Shown here one piece after another: positions 23,701 through 35,700 of a stretch of 64,000 nt of DNA; within the stretch, counting starts at the first letter, position 1; each line of letters starts with the position of its first letter. The notes under the pieces were generated by a model. The model worked only from the letters and a program-made list of their open reading frames with translations, ran no database searches and was not told the origin of the DNA. The DNA comes from Blastomussa wellsi. Its lineage: Eukaryota; Cnidaria; Anthozoa; Scleractinia; Plerogyridae. The stretch covers positions 31,498,698 to 31,562,697 of the forward strand of contig OX393561.1 of NCBI GenBank assembly GCA_947652115.1, in the 5' to 3' direction. A program made the position numbers and the translations under genes.

Positions 23701-26700
23701 ATGAAGTCAATATTAAATTGCAAAAATTACAATGTAATACAGTTGACAGAATGTTATTTATATCTTATAAGGTTACATACATATCCCGGTGCAATTTTAT
23801 CGCCACAATCTGCCGGCATTCCTCCACATGCAGTGCGACCACAAATGCACAAATCATAACCTTACTTTTAATCTCTGCCTGATGATCTGTTTTTTCCTCG
23901 CGTTCCGATGAAATATGTTATGGATGCTATCTTATTCACTGACGAGCCATTTTGAGTGAAGAAACCTCAAAGAAACCACGTAAAAATGCAAAAACTCCAC
24001 GAAACATACTCTCGTTCACTAAAAGACGGTAAATGACGGCAAATGACGTCCTGAACGAGGTGTGGACGACGAGCCATGCTCGATGGGGCATGCGTGGTAG
24101 CGTCGAGTCTTGTATTTCCAACTTCCGGTCATTCACGTTCACTTCCTCGTCATCATTGCTAAAGGTCCGTACTGTGAAAGTAAAGTGTCTTGCCCAATAA
24201 CACAACGCAGTGACCGGGCTACAGGCTCCAGCCCGGATCGTCCGATCCGGAGTCTAGCGCACTAACCATTAGGCGCCTCAGTGTAGTTAAATAGTATAAA
24301 ACCTTTTCCTGTGGGCATGGCTTGAGTTTATTGGGGGGGGGGGGGTTGTTGGTCATGTTTTTGCGCACTGTTACAGTGAATGAAATCCCAGCTTGTGGTG
24401 TTGTTGTGATCTCAAACCCTACTCAGGGTTGTCAATAAGATTTGAAGTATGTGCAAAGATATTTTGAAAGTAGACGGCACTGGGGTTCCTTTTGTTAAGC
24501 GTTTTTGTAATGACCGCTTTTTTCCCGCTTATCTCTGCCAAATTGTAGCTGGTGAAAACCTTTAAGTTGCCGGCAATATTGCTGGTCGCCGGCGCCTATT
24601 GACAACCCTGCTACTGTGTGCGTTTTTTTTGTTTTTACGCCCACAGTGTTCTATGAAATGAAATTTTATGGTGTTGTGGTATCTTGTTTGAATTTTGTCA
24701 GAACTCAATCCTCATTATGCTTTGCAGATGGAATAAAAGCCTGTAAAAGCTGCGGAAGATTTTTAAATGGGGTGGGTGGATAAATGAGAAAAAAGCTCTC
24801 TTGCACTCTGCACTAGCTTTTGAGCCCTGCTCTGACACTTGCACATTTGTTTGGATAATCTGTGGTGAAATAGAAAACCGTCTGCGGACAGCCAAGATTT
24901 ATTGATCGATAGTGTATTTGCACACATTCATACTTGCATAACTTTTTTAGGTTTGATTGTTGCTTTGCCCATTCTATCAAAAGTCGTGTTCAATCCATGT
25001 CCAAGACTTAAAGTTCCTGTTTGTTTGACCAACAACCTAATCAGTACAAAAACACTATAAATTCAACCCTTCAAAGGAACTCTAAGCAACCCTGACAGTA
25101 CCACCGAGGCTCTCCACATTGGATATGATCGTCAGGACTAGTTTAACTAAATGTATTTGTAGAACGCTTTTTCATTTTGATTGCCATGCGCGTACTTAAA
25201 ATTTTAAAGTGCCAGTTTCGCAGGGTAAGAAAATGCATGAAAACACGATTCTGCAGCATTTTAGAGAGGGGTTAATCACTTCTTGAAAACTCTTTTTGTG
25301 TAGGAATTTAAGTCTTGGTGGTGGTCCTGAGGTGTGTATCAAAATGGTAGAACAAGATGTGATGACTCCACTTAGTACATTTGTACGTCAGGTATGTGAA
25401 GGAAAATATTAAAATAAATTAAACATTTTGAAATGTTTTTCCTTCGGGAGTGTACAATTCTATACTTGAGGGAAAATGAAAATGTCTTTCTTGCCGGCTG
25501 AGCTTGCGAAAGAGGCAAGAAATGAAGTTCTCTCACACTGAATGGAGACCTGGGTACGAGTGGGTGTCAGTTTACATGCTTGTCACATGGTTCAGTTTTT
25601 GTTTCTTGCCTTGAAAGTGCAACAGTTTTTAATTTTGCTCTTCGTTGTTCCAATCGTTTTTTCTCGATTCGGTCAAGAAATGCCGCCAAAATCCAGAGCT
25701 AGTCAACGCCTGATGGCTCACAACGCCAGTCCGGTTAGGGAGTCACGAAAACGCACGAGGAACGAGCGTGAAAGGTCGCACGATCGGCGCGAGTCTTCGA
25801 GAAGTTCCCGCCGTAATAAGTCTCCATCTAGCGCATCTAGGAAGGATAGCCGATCAAAATCGTCCAGCCGCTCGGACTCACCGAGCAACACGCCATCTTG
25901 GGCGAAGAAAATCCTCGAGGCCCATGAAAAGAGCGAGGAACGCCTCCAAGCACTCGAACGTGAGTTAAAGTCACGGCCAGCCACCGAACGATCTCGGGAA
26001 AAATCGCCAACTAAGCTGGACTTCAAATTCAAGAGGAATAAGATCCAGTACGAGCTGAACGAGAAGGTTCTCAAACAACTGGACGTGGCCGCTTCTAATA
26101 GTGTCGAAGCAGAGAGAAACGAGGCCTTGGAAGAAGGTAAGAGGCTCTTAAAAGAGAGAAATAAACATATTATGTTAGCAGAAAAGTACGGCTGGGATGC
26201 TGTTGATTGCTATGTGCAGGAGCCGCTAGCAATTGATTCTGATGACGACAAACGGATCAGGCGGGCAGTTAAAGAAAGCAAAGCGCTAAAAGCGGATAAC
26301 AAGAGGCCTTCAAAACCTCGGGCACAATTTAGTAATCGTTTCCAGCAGTCCTTCACCTCGAATCCTGGCCCCAATGCAAGACGTGTAGTGATTCCCGCGT
26401 CGAGACAGAAATCGGATCCTTCTCAAAGCGAGGTCTGTTTTCGTTGCGGACGTGCCGGGCATTTCGCCAAAACCTGCCGCGCTCCTATCCCCGCAACTAC
26501 AACGGGAAAAACATACTGAAACAGCTCATCTAGGATTTAATTGTGATTTTGACGTTGATTGGAATGATAATTTGGACATACAGGACGTCTCTGGGCCCGG
26601 TTTGTTGAACATGTACAGTAGGCTTGGAATGTCAGAGCATGAAATGAAGAGTGATATGAACATTAACACTGCATGTGTAATTGACAGTCACGTACCTGCA

Positions 26701-29700
26701 AGTTGTGTTTTTAAAGTTAGTCCTGAACAGGGCCCTGTTTGTGTTAAAGGTCGATTGAAGGACCACTTGGGTTTTTGGCAAAGAATTAAAGCCAACAGAT
26801 GGGTTACTACCATTATTAAGGACGGCTACGCCCTCCCATTTGTAGAACTACCACCCACACGTGCGATGGAGAACCATAAGTCAGCCGTAGATGATAAACA
26901 GTTTGTCACAGAACAAATCAAAGAACTACTTTCAGCAGGCTGCATAACGGAAGCTAATTTATCAGAAGTTCATGTTGTCAGCCCTTTAGGTGTTGTTAAG
27001 AACAGTGTCAAGAAGAGACTGATCCTCGACCTCAGATATGTTAACCATTTTCTTCGCATTCCCAAGTTTAAGTACGAAGATATCCGCACAACACGGGACA
27101 TTTTCACACTAGGGGACTGGTTCTTTAGATTTGACTACAAATCAGGCTACCACCATGTAGACATTTTACCTTCCCACCAAAAATTCCTTGGGTTTAGCTG
27201 GACTCTGGAAGGGGAAAAGAAATGGTTTGTGTTCTCAGTCCTTCCATTTGGCTTAGCATCTGCACCCTACGTCTTTACAAAAATTCAGAAGGCCCTTGTT
27301 AAGCACTGGAGAGAGCAGGGCATCCGGATTTTTACCTACTTGGACGATGGGGCAGGAGCGGGTAAGACTTTGGAAATTGCCAGAACAACATCTGCAAGAG
27401 TTAGAGAGGACATTGCGGCCAGCGGTTTTGTTGCCCACCCTGAGAAGTCCTGCTGGGAGCCAACCCAAGTGGGTGAACTGCTTGGCTTTATTCTGGACTT
27501 GAGAGCAGGTGTCATTCGCGTTCCACCGCGTCGCATCGACGGACTGAGAGAACGGATTGATCTCGTAACTCGTCAAAAATCTGCAGTAATGGCCCGTCAC
27601 TTGGCAGGCTTGGTGGGGACAATCGTTTCTATGGGCTTAGCACTTGGCCCAGTCAGCCATTTGTGGACGAGAGCGATGTATCGGGATATTTTGTCTGCTG
27701 AATTCTGGTCACAACGCATTGCCCTTTCCCCTGAGGCACTGAGGGAGGTGCAGTTCTGGAAGGATAGTTTTGAAGATTGTCACGGTCAGCCCATCTGGAA
27801 GGTCAACCCTAAGATTGATGTCCTTTCCTATTCAGATGCAAGTGACTCAGGATGGGGGGGCTACTGTGTGAATGTGGCAGGCTCAGAAGTTGCAGGCAGT
27901 TGGTCAACGGCCGAGAGTCGAGAAAGCTCGACATGGAGAGAGCTTAGAGGAACGAGACTGGTGCTCCTGTCTGTCGGGGAAAAGTTGGCTGGTAAAACAG
28001 TGCGCCATAGAACAGACAACATGAATGTGGAACACATCCTCAACGTAGGCAGTCCAAAACCTCAACTTCATTCAGAAGCTGTCGCTATTTACACACTTTG
28101 TAGACGATATCAGATTCATCTGGAGCCTGAATGGATCCCCAGGGAACTTAATAAGGAGGCCGACGAGCTTTCCAGATTGGCCAGTAAAGATGACTATATG
28201 CTCAACCTGAACATCTTCGCGGCTTTAGACATCTTGTGGGGACCACACACAGTCGACCGTTTTTCTACCTTTCGGACACGTCAAGTCCCCCGTTTCTGTA
28301 GCCGTTGGCTGAATCCATGTACTGAAGGAGTGGATGCTTTCACACTTTGCTGGTCTGGAGAGAATAATTGGATTTTTCCTCCCCCCTACTTGATACCCAG
28401 GGTACTGAAACACATGGAACATGGTATGGAGACAGGAACCCTGGTCGTCCCATTGTGGACGTCAGCTTCATGGTGGCCCCTTATCACCACAGATGGAACA
28501 CAACCTGAAGCATTCATACAGGACTGGGTGGAAATCCCATCTTCAGAGGATATGTTCCTTCCAGCCACCTCAGGCGCCTCTTTATTCAGCGGAAGGCCAT
28601 GCTATCGTGTTCTGGCCCTCCGGGTTGCGTTTACAGGCGCGGAAGCTTACACAGCTAGGCCATTCTCCTTCTGAAGTGTCAGCTTAAAGTAACTGAGTGC
28701 AACATGTTCTGGGGCTTCTAACCAGCATGCTATGACCTGCATAATGGCGCCCGTGGGCGCACGACGGGCCAGTGCTTTATGGCCTTCGAGGGGCCAGTGT
28801 TCTTAGGCCCTTGAGGGACCTATGAGTTACTACCTGGGAGGGACAATTGTGTTAGGGCCTGTAGTGGCCAATACACTAAGGCCTGTGAGAGGTCAATGTT
28901 TTCATGCCTGCAAGAGGCCAATGTGTTTGTGCCTGCGAGGGGCCGACGCTTTAGGGCCTGGGAGAGGCCCATATGTTAGGGCCTGTGAGAGGCCAATATA
29001 TTGGGGGCCTGTGAGTGGCCAAAGCCTGCAAGTGGCTAACACGTCTTTTTGATCTGTCATGAACTTACAGTTATTACAGCCTGTGTAGAGGCCAAGCTTG
29101 TTTCGACATACTGTGAGACTGCTTGTTTGTACAGGAAAACTGGATGCCCATTGCCAACCTACTAGTGATTCTGATCATACCATGCATACTTGGTTGTGCA
29201 GTGCTGCTGGTTTATCCACCAAAAACAATTCCTAACATCCTCTAAATGTCTTTCTCACCAGTTCCTCCTACTCTGAGGGATCTGAAGAACAGTCGCCACC
29301 CGGAGATACGCTCCCTTGCTTAGGCAGTTCCGGGCATCATGGTCCAGGACAGAGCTCCAAGTACCATTAAGAAATACCGGTCATCCTTCTTGGCATGGCA
29401 GAAATGGGCGGAGGCTAGAGACATCAATGCCCTTCCCACATCTGGTCCAGAGCTTTCTGTATACCTGGTGCATCTGCTGCAGACCACTAAATCTTTGGCA
29501 TCCATCCAGTCGGCAGCTTTTGCAGTGGCATGGGCCCACGAAAAGGCTTGTCAACCTTCGCCTTTACAGCACACCATGGTGAAACAACTCCTTGAAGCAT
29601 GCAAGCGTATCCTGGGTACCTGCCCTACCAACAGGAAAACCCCACTCACAGCATCCCAAGTCAAGGATATAGTACTTCAGTTTGGCAACGGAAATCCCAG

Positions 29701-32700
29701 TGAGCTCCAGATAGCATGCCTCATTGCCCTAGGCTTCGCAGCATTCCTTCGTTGGGATGATCTTAAGGATCTTAGATGTTGTCATCTCCAAATGACAAGC
29801 GAGCATATGTCAATTACTCTCACCAAGAGGAAGAATGACCAGTTCAGGGAAGGTTCTGTAATCCTGGTGGCCCGCACAGGCTCTCGTACATGCCCCGTTT
29901 CGCTGACCGAAAAGTTCTTACTCACTGGACGACACAAGGGATCTGATTACCTGTTTAGGAAGGTGTGCCATACTAAATATGGCTTCTCTTTCCGTCCGCA
30001 ACAGTTGACCTACTCATGGGCAACCGAGCTGTTTAAAAAGCATCTTAAAGCTATCGGGCTTGACCCCAGCCAATATGGCCTTCACAGCCTTAGATCTGGG
30101 GGAGCATCATCTGCCGCAGCAGCTGCCATCCCTGACAGATTACTGATGCGTCATGGAGGTTGGCGTTCGCAGACAGCAAAGAACATGTACATTAAAGAAA
30201 CTGAACAGGCCCTTCTTGAGGTTTCAAGGGCTCTCCATCTGTAGGGAGGACAGTAACAGTTGACTCGAACTATTTTAGTTGTTGCTCGGAACTTTTATGG
30301 CGAACCTTGATTATTTTGTTTTTACTAAGTTTTCGTTTTTTGCATTCAGTTAATGTTCCGATCTTGTGCAGTATGTCATTCGAGCGAGGTTCTTAAACCA
30401 AGGAAAATTGTCTTAGGCTCTATACTTTTTCATCTTGTGTAATAAAGTGCTGTTGCATTTTTTCGTGTGGCAGGCAAATGGCATTCAGTGTGTGAGAAAT
30501 GTCTTTCTTGCCGGCTGAGCTTGCGAAAGAGGCAAGAAATGAAGTTCTCTCACACTGAATGGAGACCTGAGTACGAGTGGGTGTCAGTTTACATGCTTGT
30601 CACATGGTTCAGTTTTTGTTTCTTGCCTTGAAAGTGCAACAGTTTTTCCCACCCCCCACCCCTTATAATAGTAAAAAGTGATTGAGAGAGCAATGAGAGA
30701 ACAACGAACAGTCATGATTGTCATTTTTTTTATTACGTATCTATGTTCAGGTAGTTGTGTAATAAAGTGCTGTTGCATTTTTTCGTGTGGCAGGCAAATG
30801 GCATTCAGTGTGTGAGAAGTGTTCTTTTTGTTATTAATTTTGTCGTTTGGTAATAAGTGGTTTCCATACAGTTCGTCACTGTAATTAAATGAATAAGGAA
30901 AATGAAAGTGTTCTTTTTGTTATTAATTTTGTCGTTTGATAATAAGTGGTTTCCATACAGTTCGTCACTGTAATTAAATGATTTAGTAACAAAGTATTTA
31001 TAGCATGTGAAATACTATTAATTTTGTAACTTGGTTTGTGAACCAGAGCTTTTGACTTACTTTTTTTTAAATCACATCATTTCCTGACAGTAACTTTTAA
31101 TTATCATTTTCATTGTTCAGTCTCTTGATGCTTTGGGTGCTATTGACGAGAGTACAGGCAATGCAGAGTTTAAAAGACAATCAACAAGCTTAGCAATTCA
31201 GGCTGTTAGCTTACTATGGAATCTTTGGTGAGTGACTAAATATATGCATAAAATACTGTGTTTGTAATTTTTTGCTACAGTACACTGATTGATGTGTTAT
31301 ATTAAACTGAACTTTCTTGCTTCTGTAATAATTATAATACTGCTCATTTTTGTGGCCTGCAGACTTTAACCAGCTCTCTATCAGTCAACTTGGTTGCTAT
31401 TTTTTACTTTTTATTACAGTGAAAGTAGTGATGTAGCAGTAGATGTTTTCAACAAACAAGGCCTTTTGCCTTTTCTTGTCTCAAGTCTGAAGGCTGACGT
31501 TTACCCTACAAGTGTTGCAATTCCTGCAGGTATCCTTATCCTTTTTATCCTTTTATTTCTTTTATTTTCTAATAATTATTTTAACAAATTGGACATGCCC
31601 ACAGGTAGCTAGCTAATCTAGGTGGGTCATGTCTTAACTAAAAAGAAAAAGGTAAGTATAGAAGTTAACAGAAATCAGGAAATTAACCAGAGAGAGTATG
31701 TATACAAGTTTATAGAAATCAAAAATCTGGAAGTTAACTAAAAAGAGTAGGTATAGAAACAAAAATACAACAATATTACAATTAAGACTATACTTGTTAT
31801 TCTGAAAATACATAAAAACCTTAAGAAAATTTGACCTTTTGAATAACGTTTCGTATGTCAAGATAGGAGTCTTCAGAAGACAGAATATTGAAAAGTACTC
31901 TTTTAATTTTTCTTTTAAAGTCATGTTTAGAAAGATTCCTTAATGTGAGAGGCATCTCGTTCCAAATTTTTGTTCCAATTCTAGAAAACGAGTTCAGTTG
32001 AATAGAGAGCCTAGAGCTTTGTGTGTAAAAGTTGTGCGAAGCAGAGGATCGGGTATTATAGGGGTGAATATTAGATATGTCTTGAAACAGGTCTCGAATA
32101 TTTCTAGGTGCATTTCTGTGTCTAATATCAAACATCAGGTTAGCTGTAAGTTCATAATAAGAAAATTGTAGCGGTAAAATACCGGCATCGGAAAATAGAG
32201 GAATTGCATGCTGATTGCGGTCAGAAAAATAAATAAAACGTAGAGCTCGTTTTTGCAGCTTGAGAAGCTTATCAAGATATGATTATATTCAGGGTCAATT
32301 TATTTGCCGTTAACCAATCATACAATTTGCAGAGCTCCTGGTTTACAATTAACTCCAATGACCTAAGATTTTTGTCAGCATATAGGATATTCGTGTCGTC
32401 AGCAAACAAAAAAAAACTTAAGCTTTTCAGAGCATTCTTGAATATCGTTAATATAGATTAGGAAAAGTAGTGGGCCTAAGACGGAGCCTTGCGGTACTCC
32501 ATAAGTAATATCATTTCGAGCAGATATATATGAATCAATTTGAGTTGTTTGAGTTCGGCCTTGTAGATAAGAAGAAAACCATTTATTGATGACACCACGG
32601 AAACCATAGTGATCTAACTTGTGTAATAGAATTTTATGATCTACCGTGTCAAAAGCTTTCTTTAGGTTAATAAAAACTCCACACGAAAATAGGCGTTTGT

Positions 32701-35700
32701 CCATGTTTGTCTGTATGGTGCTCACAATATCCAGGATTGCATGCTGAGTTGAAAGTGTTTTACGGAAGCCATATTGAGATGGGGAAAGCATATTATGTTG
32801 TGCAATAAAAGATTCCATTCTCTTGAAAATCAATTTTTCAAAGATTCTGTTAAAATTAGATAGCAGAGAGATTGGCCTGTAATTACTAGGATCAGTATCA
32901 TCATCTGTTTTAAAAATAGGAATGATCTTTGCCATCTTTAGCTTATTCGGGTATACTCCGGTCGAAATAGATAGATTTAAGATTTCTGCAAGAGTATTGC
33001 TGATAACATTCGACGAGCACTTCAAAATCTGCGTTGGACATGAATATAAGCCATGAGATTTGTTGTTCGGTATGCGAGAAATTTCTAGTTTCACTTCAGA
33101 TGGGGTTACTAAATTGAAAGCAAACGACGTATCAGGAGAATTAGATCTGTTAAGAAAATCAAAATAGTTGCGCTGGACGGATGGTAACTTATTTGCTAGT
33201 TTAGGCCCTACCGAAGCAAAATGTTTATTGAGAATATTAGCAATTCTATTGGGGTTGCTTGAAATTGAATTATTGTCATCAGGATCTTGAATAGAACTAA
33301 TAGGCTTGGAATTGTTTGATTTACGTGCGAGGATACTATTTATTCCTTCCCACGTTTTTTTCATATTTGTCAAATTATCATTAAAGAATTTGGTATAATA
33401 TTGCTGTTTACTTATGCGTGTTAACGTACAAATTTTATTTCTATACATTTTATATTTAGCTCTATCACCCGACACATAAAGCTTATTTTTGACTCTAATC
33501 GATTTTCGCAAGCCTTTAGTGATCCATGGTTTGGAGAACTGTTTTGCTTTGCGATTAGAAATTGTTTTCATCGGTGCATGCTTGTTCACCAGTTTGTTAA
33601 ATTTGTTGTAAAAGGAGGAAAATATGCTGTTAACGTCATTCGATTCATTTGCAAAGAGAGCACTCCAGTCCACATTAGAAAGATCAGCATTTAATCTGTC
33701 ACTAGAAAAACGTGAAAAGTCTCGCATTTTAGATTTCTTAACCCGAGTTTTTGCCTTCATAGATTTTAAAATGCAAAATTGCGAAAAATGATCACTTAGG
33801 TCAGTGATTAAGTTTCCACAGGCGATCACTTTATCAGGATTATTAATAAAGATATTGCCAATAAGGGTGGCAGAGGTAGGGCGGACACGTGTTGGTTTGT
33901 CAATTGCAGGAGTGAGATAACAACTTTGAAGGGACGATAAAAAGTCATGACTATGATTGGATGACTCGCACTTTAGAAGATCAATGTTGAAATCACCCAT
34001 AATTACTATGTCTTTTCCGGAAGACGTAAATTTTTCGATACACTCGTCGAAATACAATTGAAAGCGTTCAGGTGAGTTATGCTGTCTATACAAAATTCCA
34101 CAGATAACATTTTTCCTATTCTCAAAGGTTATCTCAGCCCACAATGCTTGAAAAGCTTCATTAGAGATCTTTTCTAAAATGCGATAGTTTAGCGACTCAT
34201 CAATGAACAATCCTACGCCCCCTGAGGACAGAGGCGTTGGAACGTATTCAAATGAATATCCCGGTATTTTTGCAGTACACATTTCTGAATTAGCATTAGT
34301 AATTTTTGTTTCTGATACTCCGATAATATTGAAATGAAAATTTAATTCGTGTAAAATATGAGTTTGAAGATTTTCAAGATTACGATTTAAACTAACAACG
34401 TTGTTGTGAAAAACAGAAAAACTTGTGTCAGTTTCAACTTTGGTTTTCATTTGCCTAAAACTATGGGGTGAATAATACCGACTGGGAATTCTAATAAAGG
34501 ATTGATTATCAGGGTTCAAATTACAGTCTAGAACTGTATTAAGGGTAAATAAATCTAGGTCATATAAACAAGTGAGCTTGTCCAAGTCTCGTTTAGTTTT
34601 ACAAACGGTCGATAGCGAGTTATTAAATTGGCCATGGATTTGAATCAAGTTTCCTGTATAGTTGAAAAACGGTAGTTCCTTTAAAGTCAATTTGACAGAT
34701 TTCTCTGCTGCAGATTCTACTGATAGTATAACTTAGGACAGGTGGATTGTTACTGCTAGCTGGGTATTATAGAATGGGGATGAAATACTTAGCACACCAA
34801 GTGCAAACTTGTAAACTTTTTCACAAGCAAAATCCCAAAGCAGCAAAGATGAACAGAATTCCAACGTGAAAAGTGCACGAAGGTGGCAGAGGGTTATGAA
34901 TAATTTGCATAAATAAGGCTTGGTAGTGCATGGGCTTTAATCACACGGCGGCCATGTTGAGTCCCGAGGGATTGAAAACTTTTGTTTTGCCACGCGGAAA
35001 CTCGTTCCCAAACATTTCAGCTCGAGGCTCGAAATCTATTGTCTATGGCCAATATGGCCGCCGTGTGATTAAGGCCCATTTTGAGCATATGACATCATCA
35101 TGCATAAACGCCTATTATCATCATGATTGAATTTAGGTGTCGTGGCCTAATGGTTAGTGCACTGCACTTCGGATCGGATGGTCCGGGTTCAAGCCTCAGC
35201 CAGGGTACTGTGTTGTGTTCTTGGGCAAGACACTTTACTCTCACAGTGCCTCTCTCCACCCAGGTGTATAAATGGGTAATCAGGGAGTAGAAATATTACT
35301 TTCTGCTTAATGCTACGGAAACTGGGATAAGCTCCGGTAGTATGAGATGCTTTCCACGCGGCTTACCTTTCCAATAAGTGCCCCTAAATCTGTATACATG
35401 TAACGCTCCACCAATACAGTAAAAACACGCATAAAACAACCTACATGTGTTTTTCAGTTTTAGGATGATGCTGTTCTTATATATTGGGCACTTAGCAAAA
35501 AATCAGCCTCAAGCTGTTCTTAACATGTTCTTAACCCATTGACTCCTAAACCGGCCGTAACCGGCCGTGACAGACCTTGACCTTTGTTCCACTTCTGACG
35601 TCATCAGCTTTGACCAAAATAGGAATCCCATTTATCCCAGTTCTACAGAAGGAAAAGAGCTTTCCAGTGATACCCAGATGATATTGATTGGGCCAATGGA

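Larger units (their letters stand above)
22780..24285 (-). repeat. SINE split by two DNA transposons (HEATR3 intron 2)
   Basis: The SINE 3' part is at 22780-22915 (GGATGCTGGTCCATCACAGG and CCGGTGCCCATTTA). The middle block CACCTGGGTGAAGAGA lies at 23355-23380. The GTGAAAGTAAAGTGTCTTGC block and tRNA-like head lie at 24171-24280 (ACTAACCATTAGGCGCC is the reversed A-box region). Removing 22916-23354 and 23381-24170, with one copy of each target duplication, leaves a normal SINE order. Confidence 0.85.
25480..30818 (+). mobile_element. Ngaro-type tyrosine-recombinase retrotransposon in HEATR3 intron 3
   Basis: The element has the split-direct-repeat plan known for Ngaro: A1 (25480-25630), coding region, B1 (30435-30498), A2 (30497-30647), B2 (30755-30818). 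A1 and A2 (151 bp) show one visible difference, and B1 and B2 (64 bp) look identical. Frames in order are Gag-like with zinc knuckle, reverse transcriptase-RNase H, and tyrosine recombinase. No methyltransferase domain was seen, which separates it from DIRS. It lies in the same direction as HEATR3. The flanks join to restore a tandem-repeat junction (GGAAAATGAA / GTGTTCTTTTTG), consistent with insertion without target duplication. Confidence 0.9.

Noticed and set aside
25542..25679. N-terminal extension of the Ngaro Gag frame
   Set aside because: It lies in the A1 repeat, is hydrophobic and unlike Gag, and the ATG at 25680 starts a plausible basic Gag.
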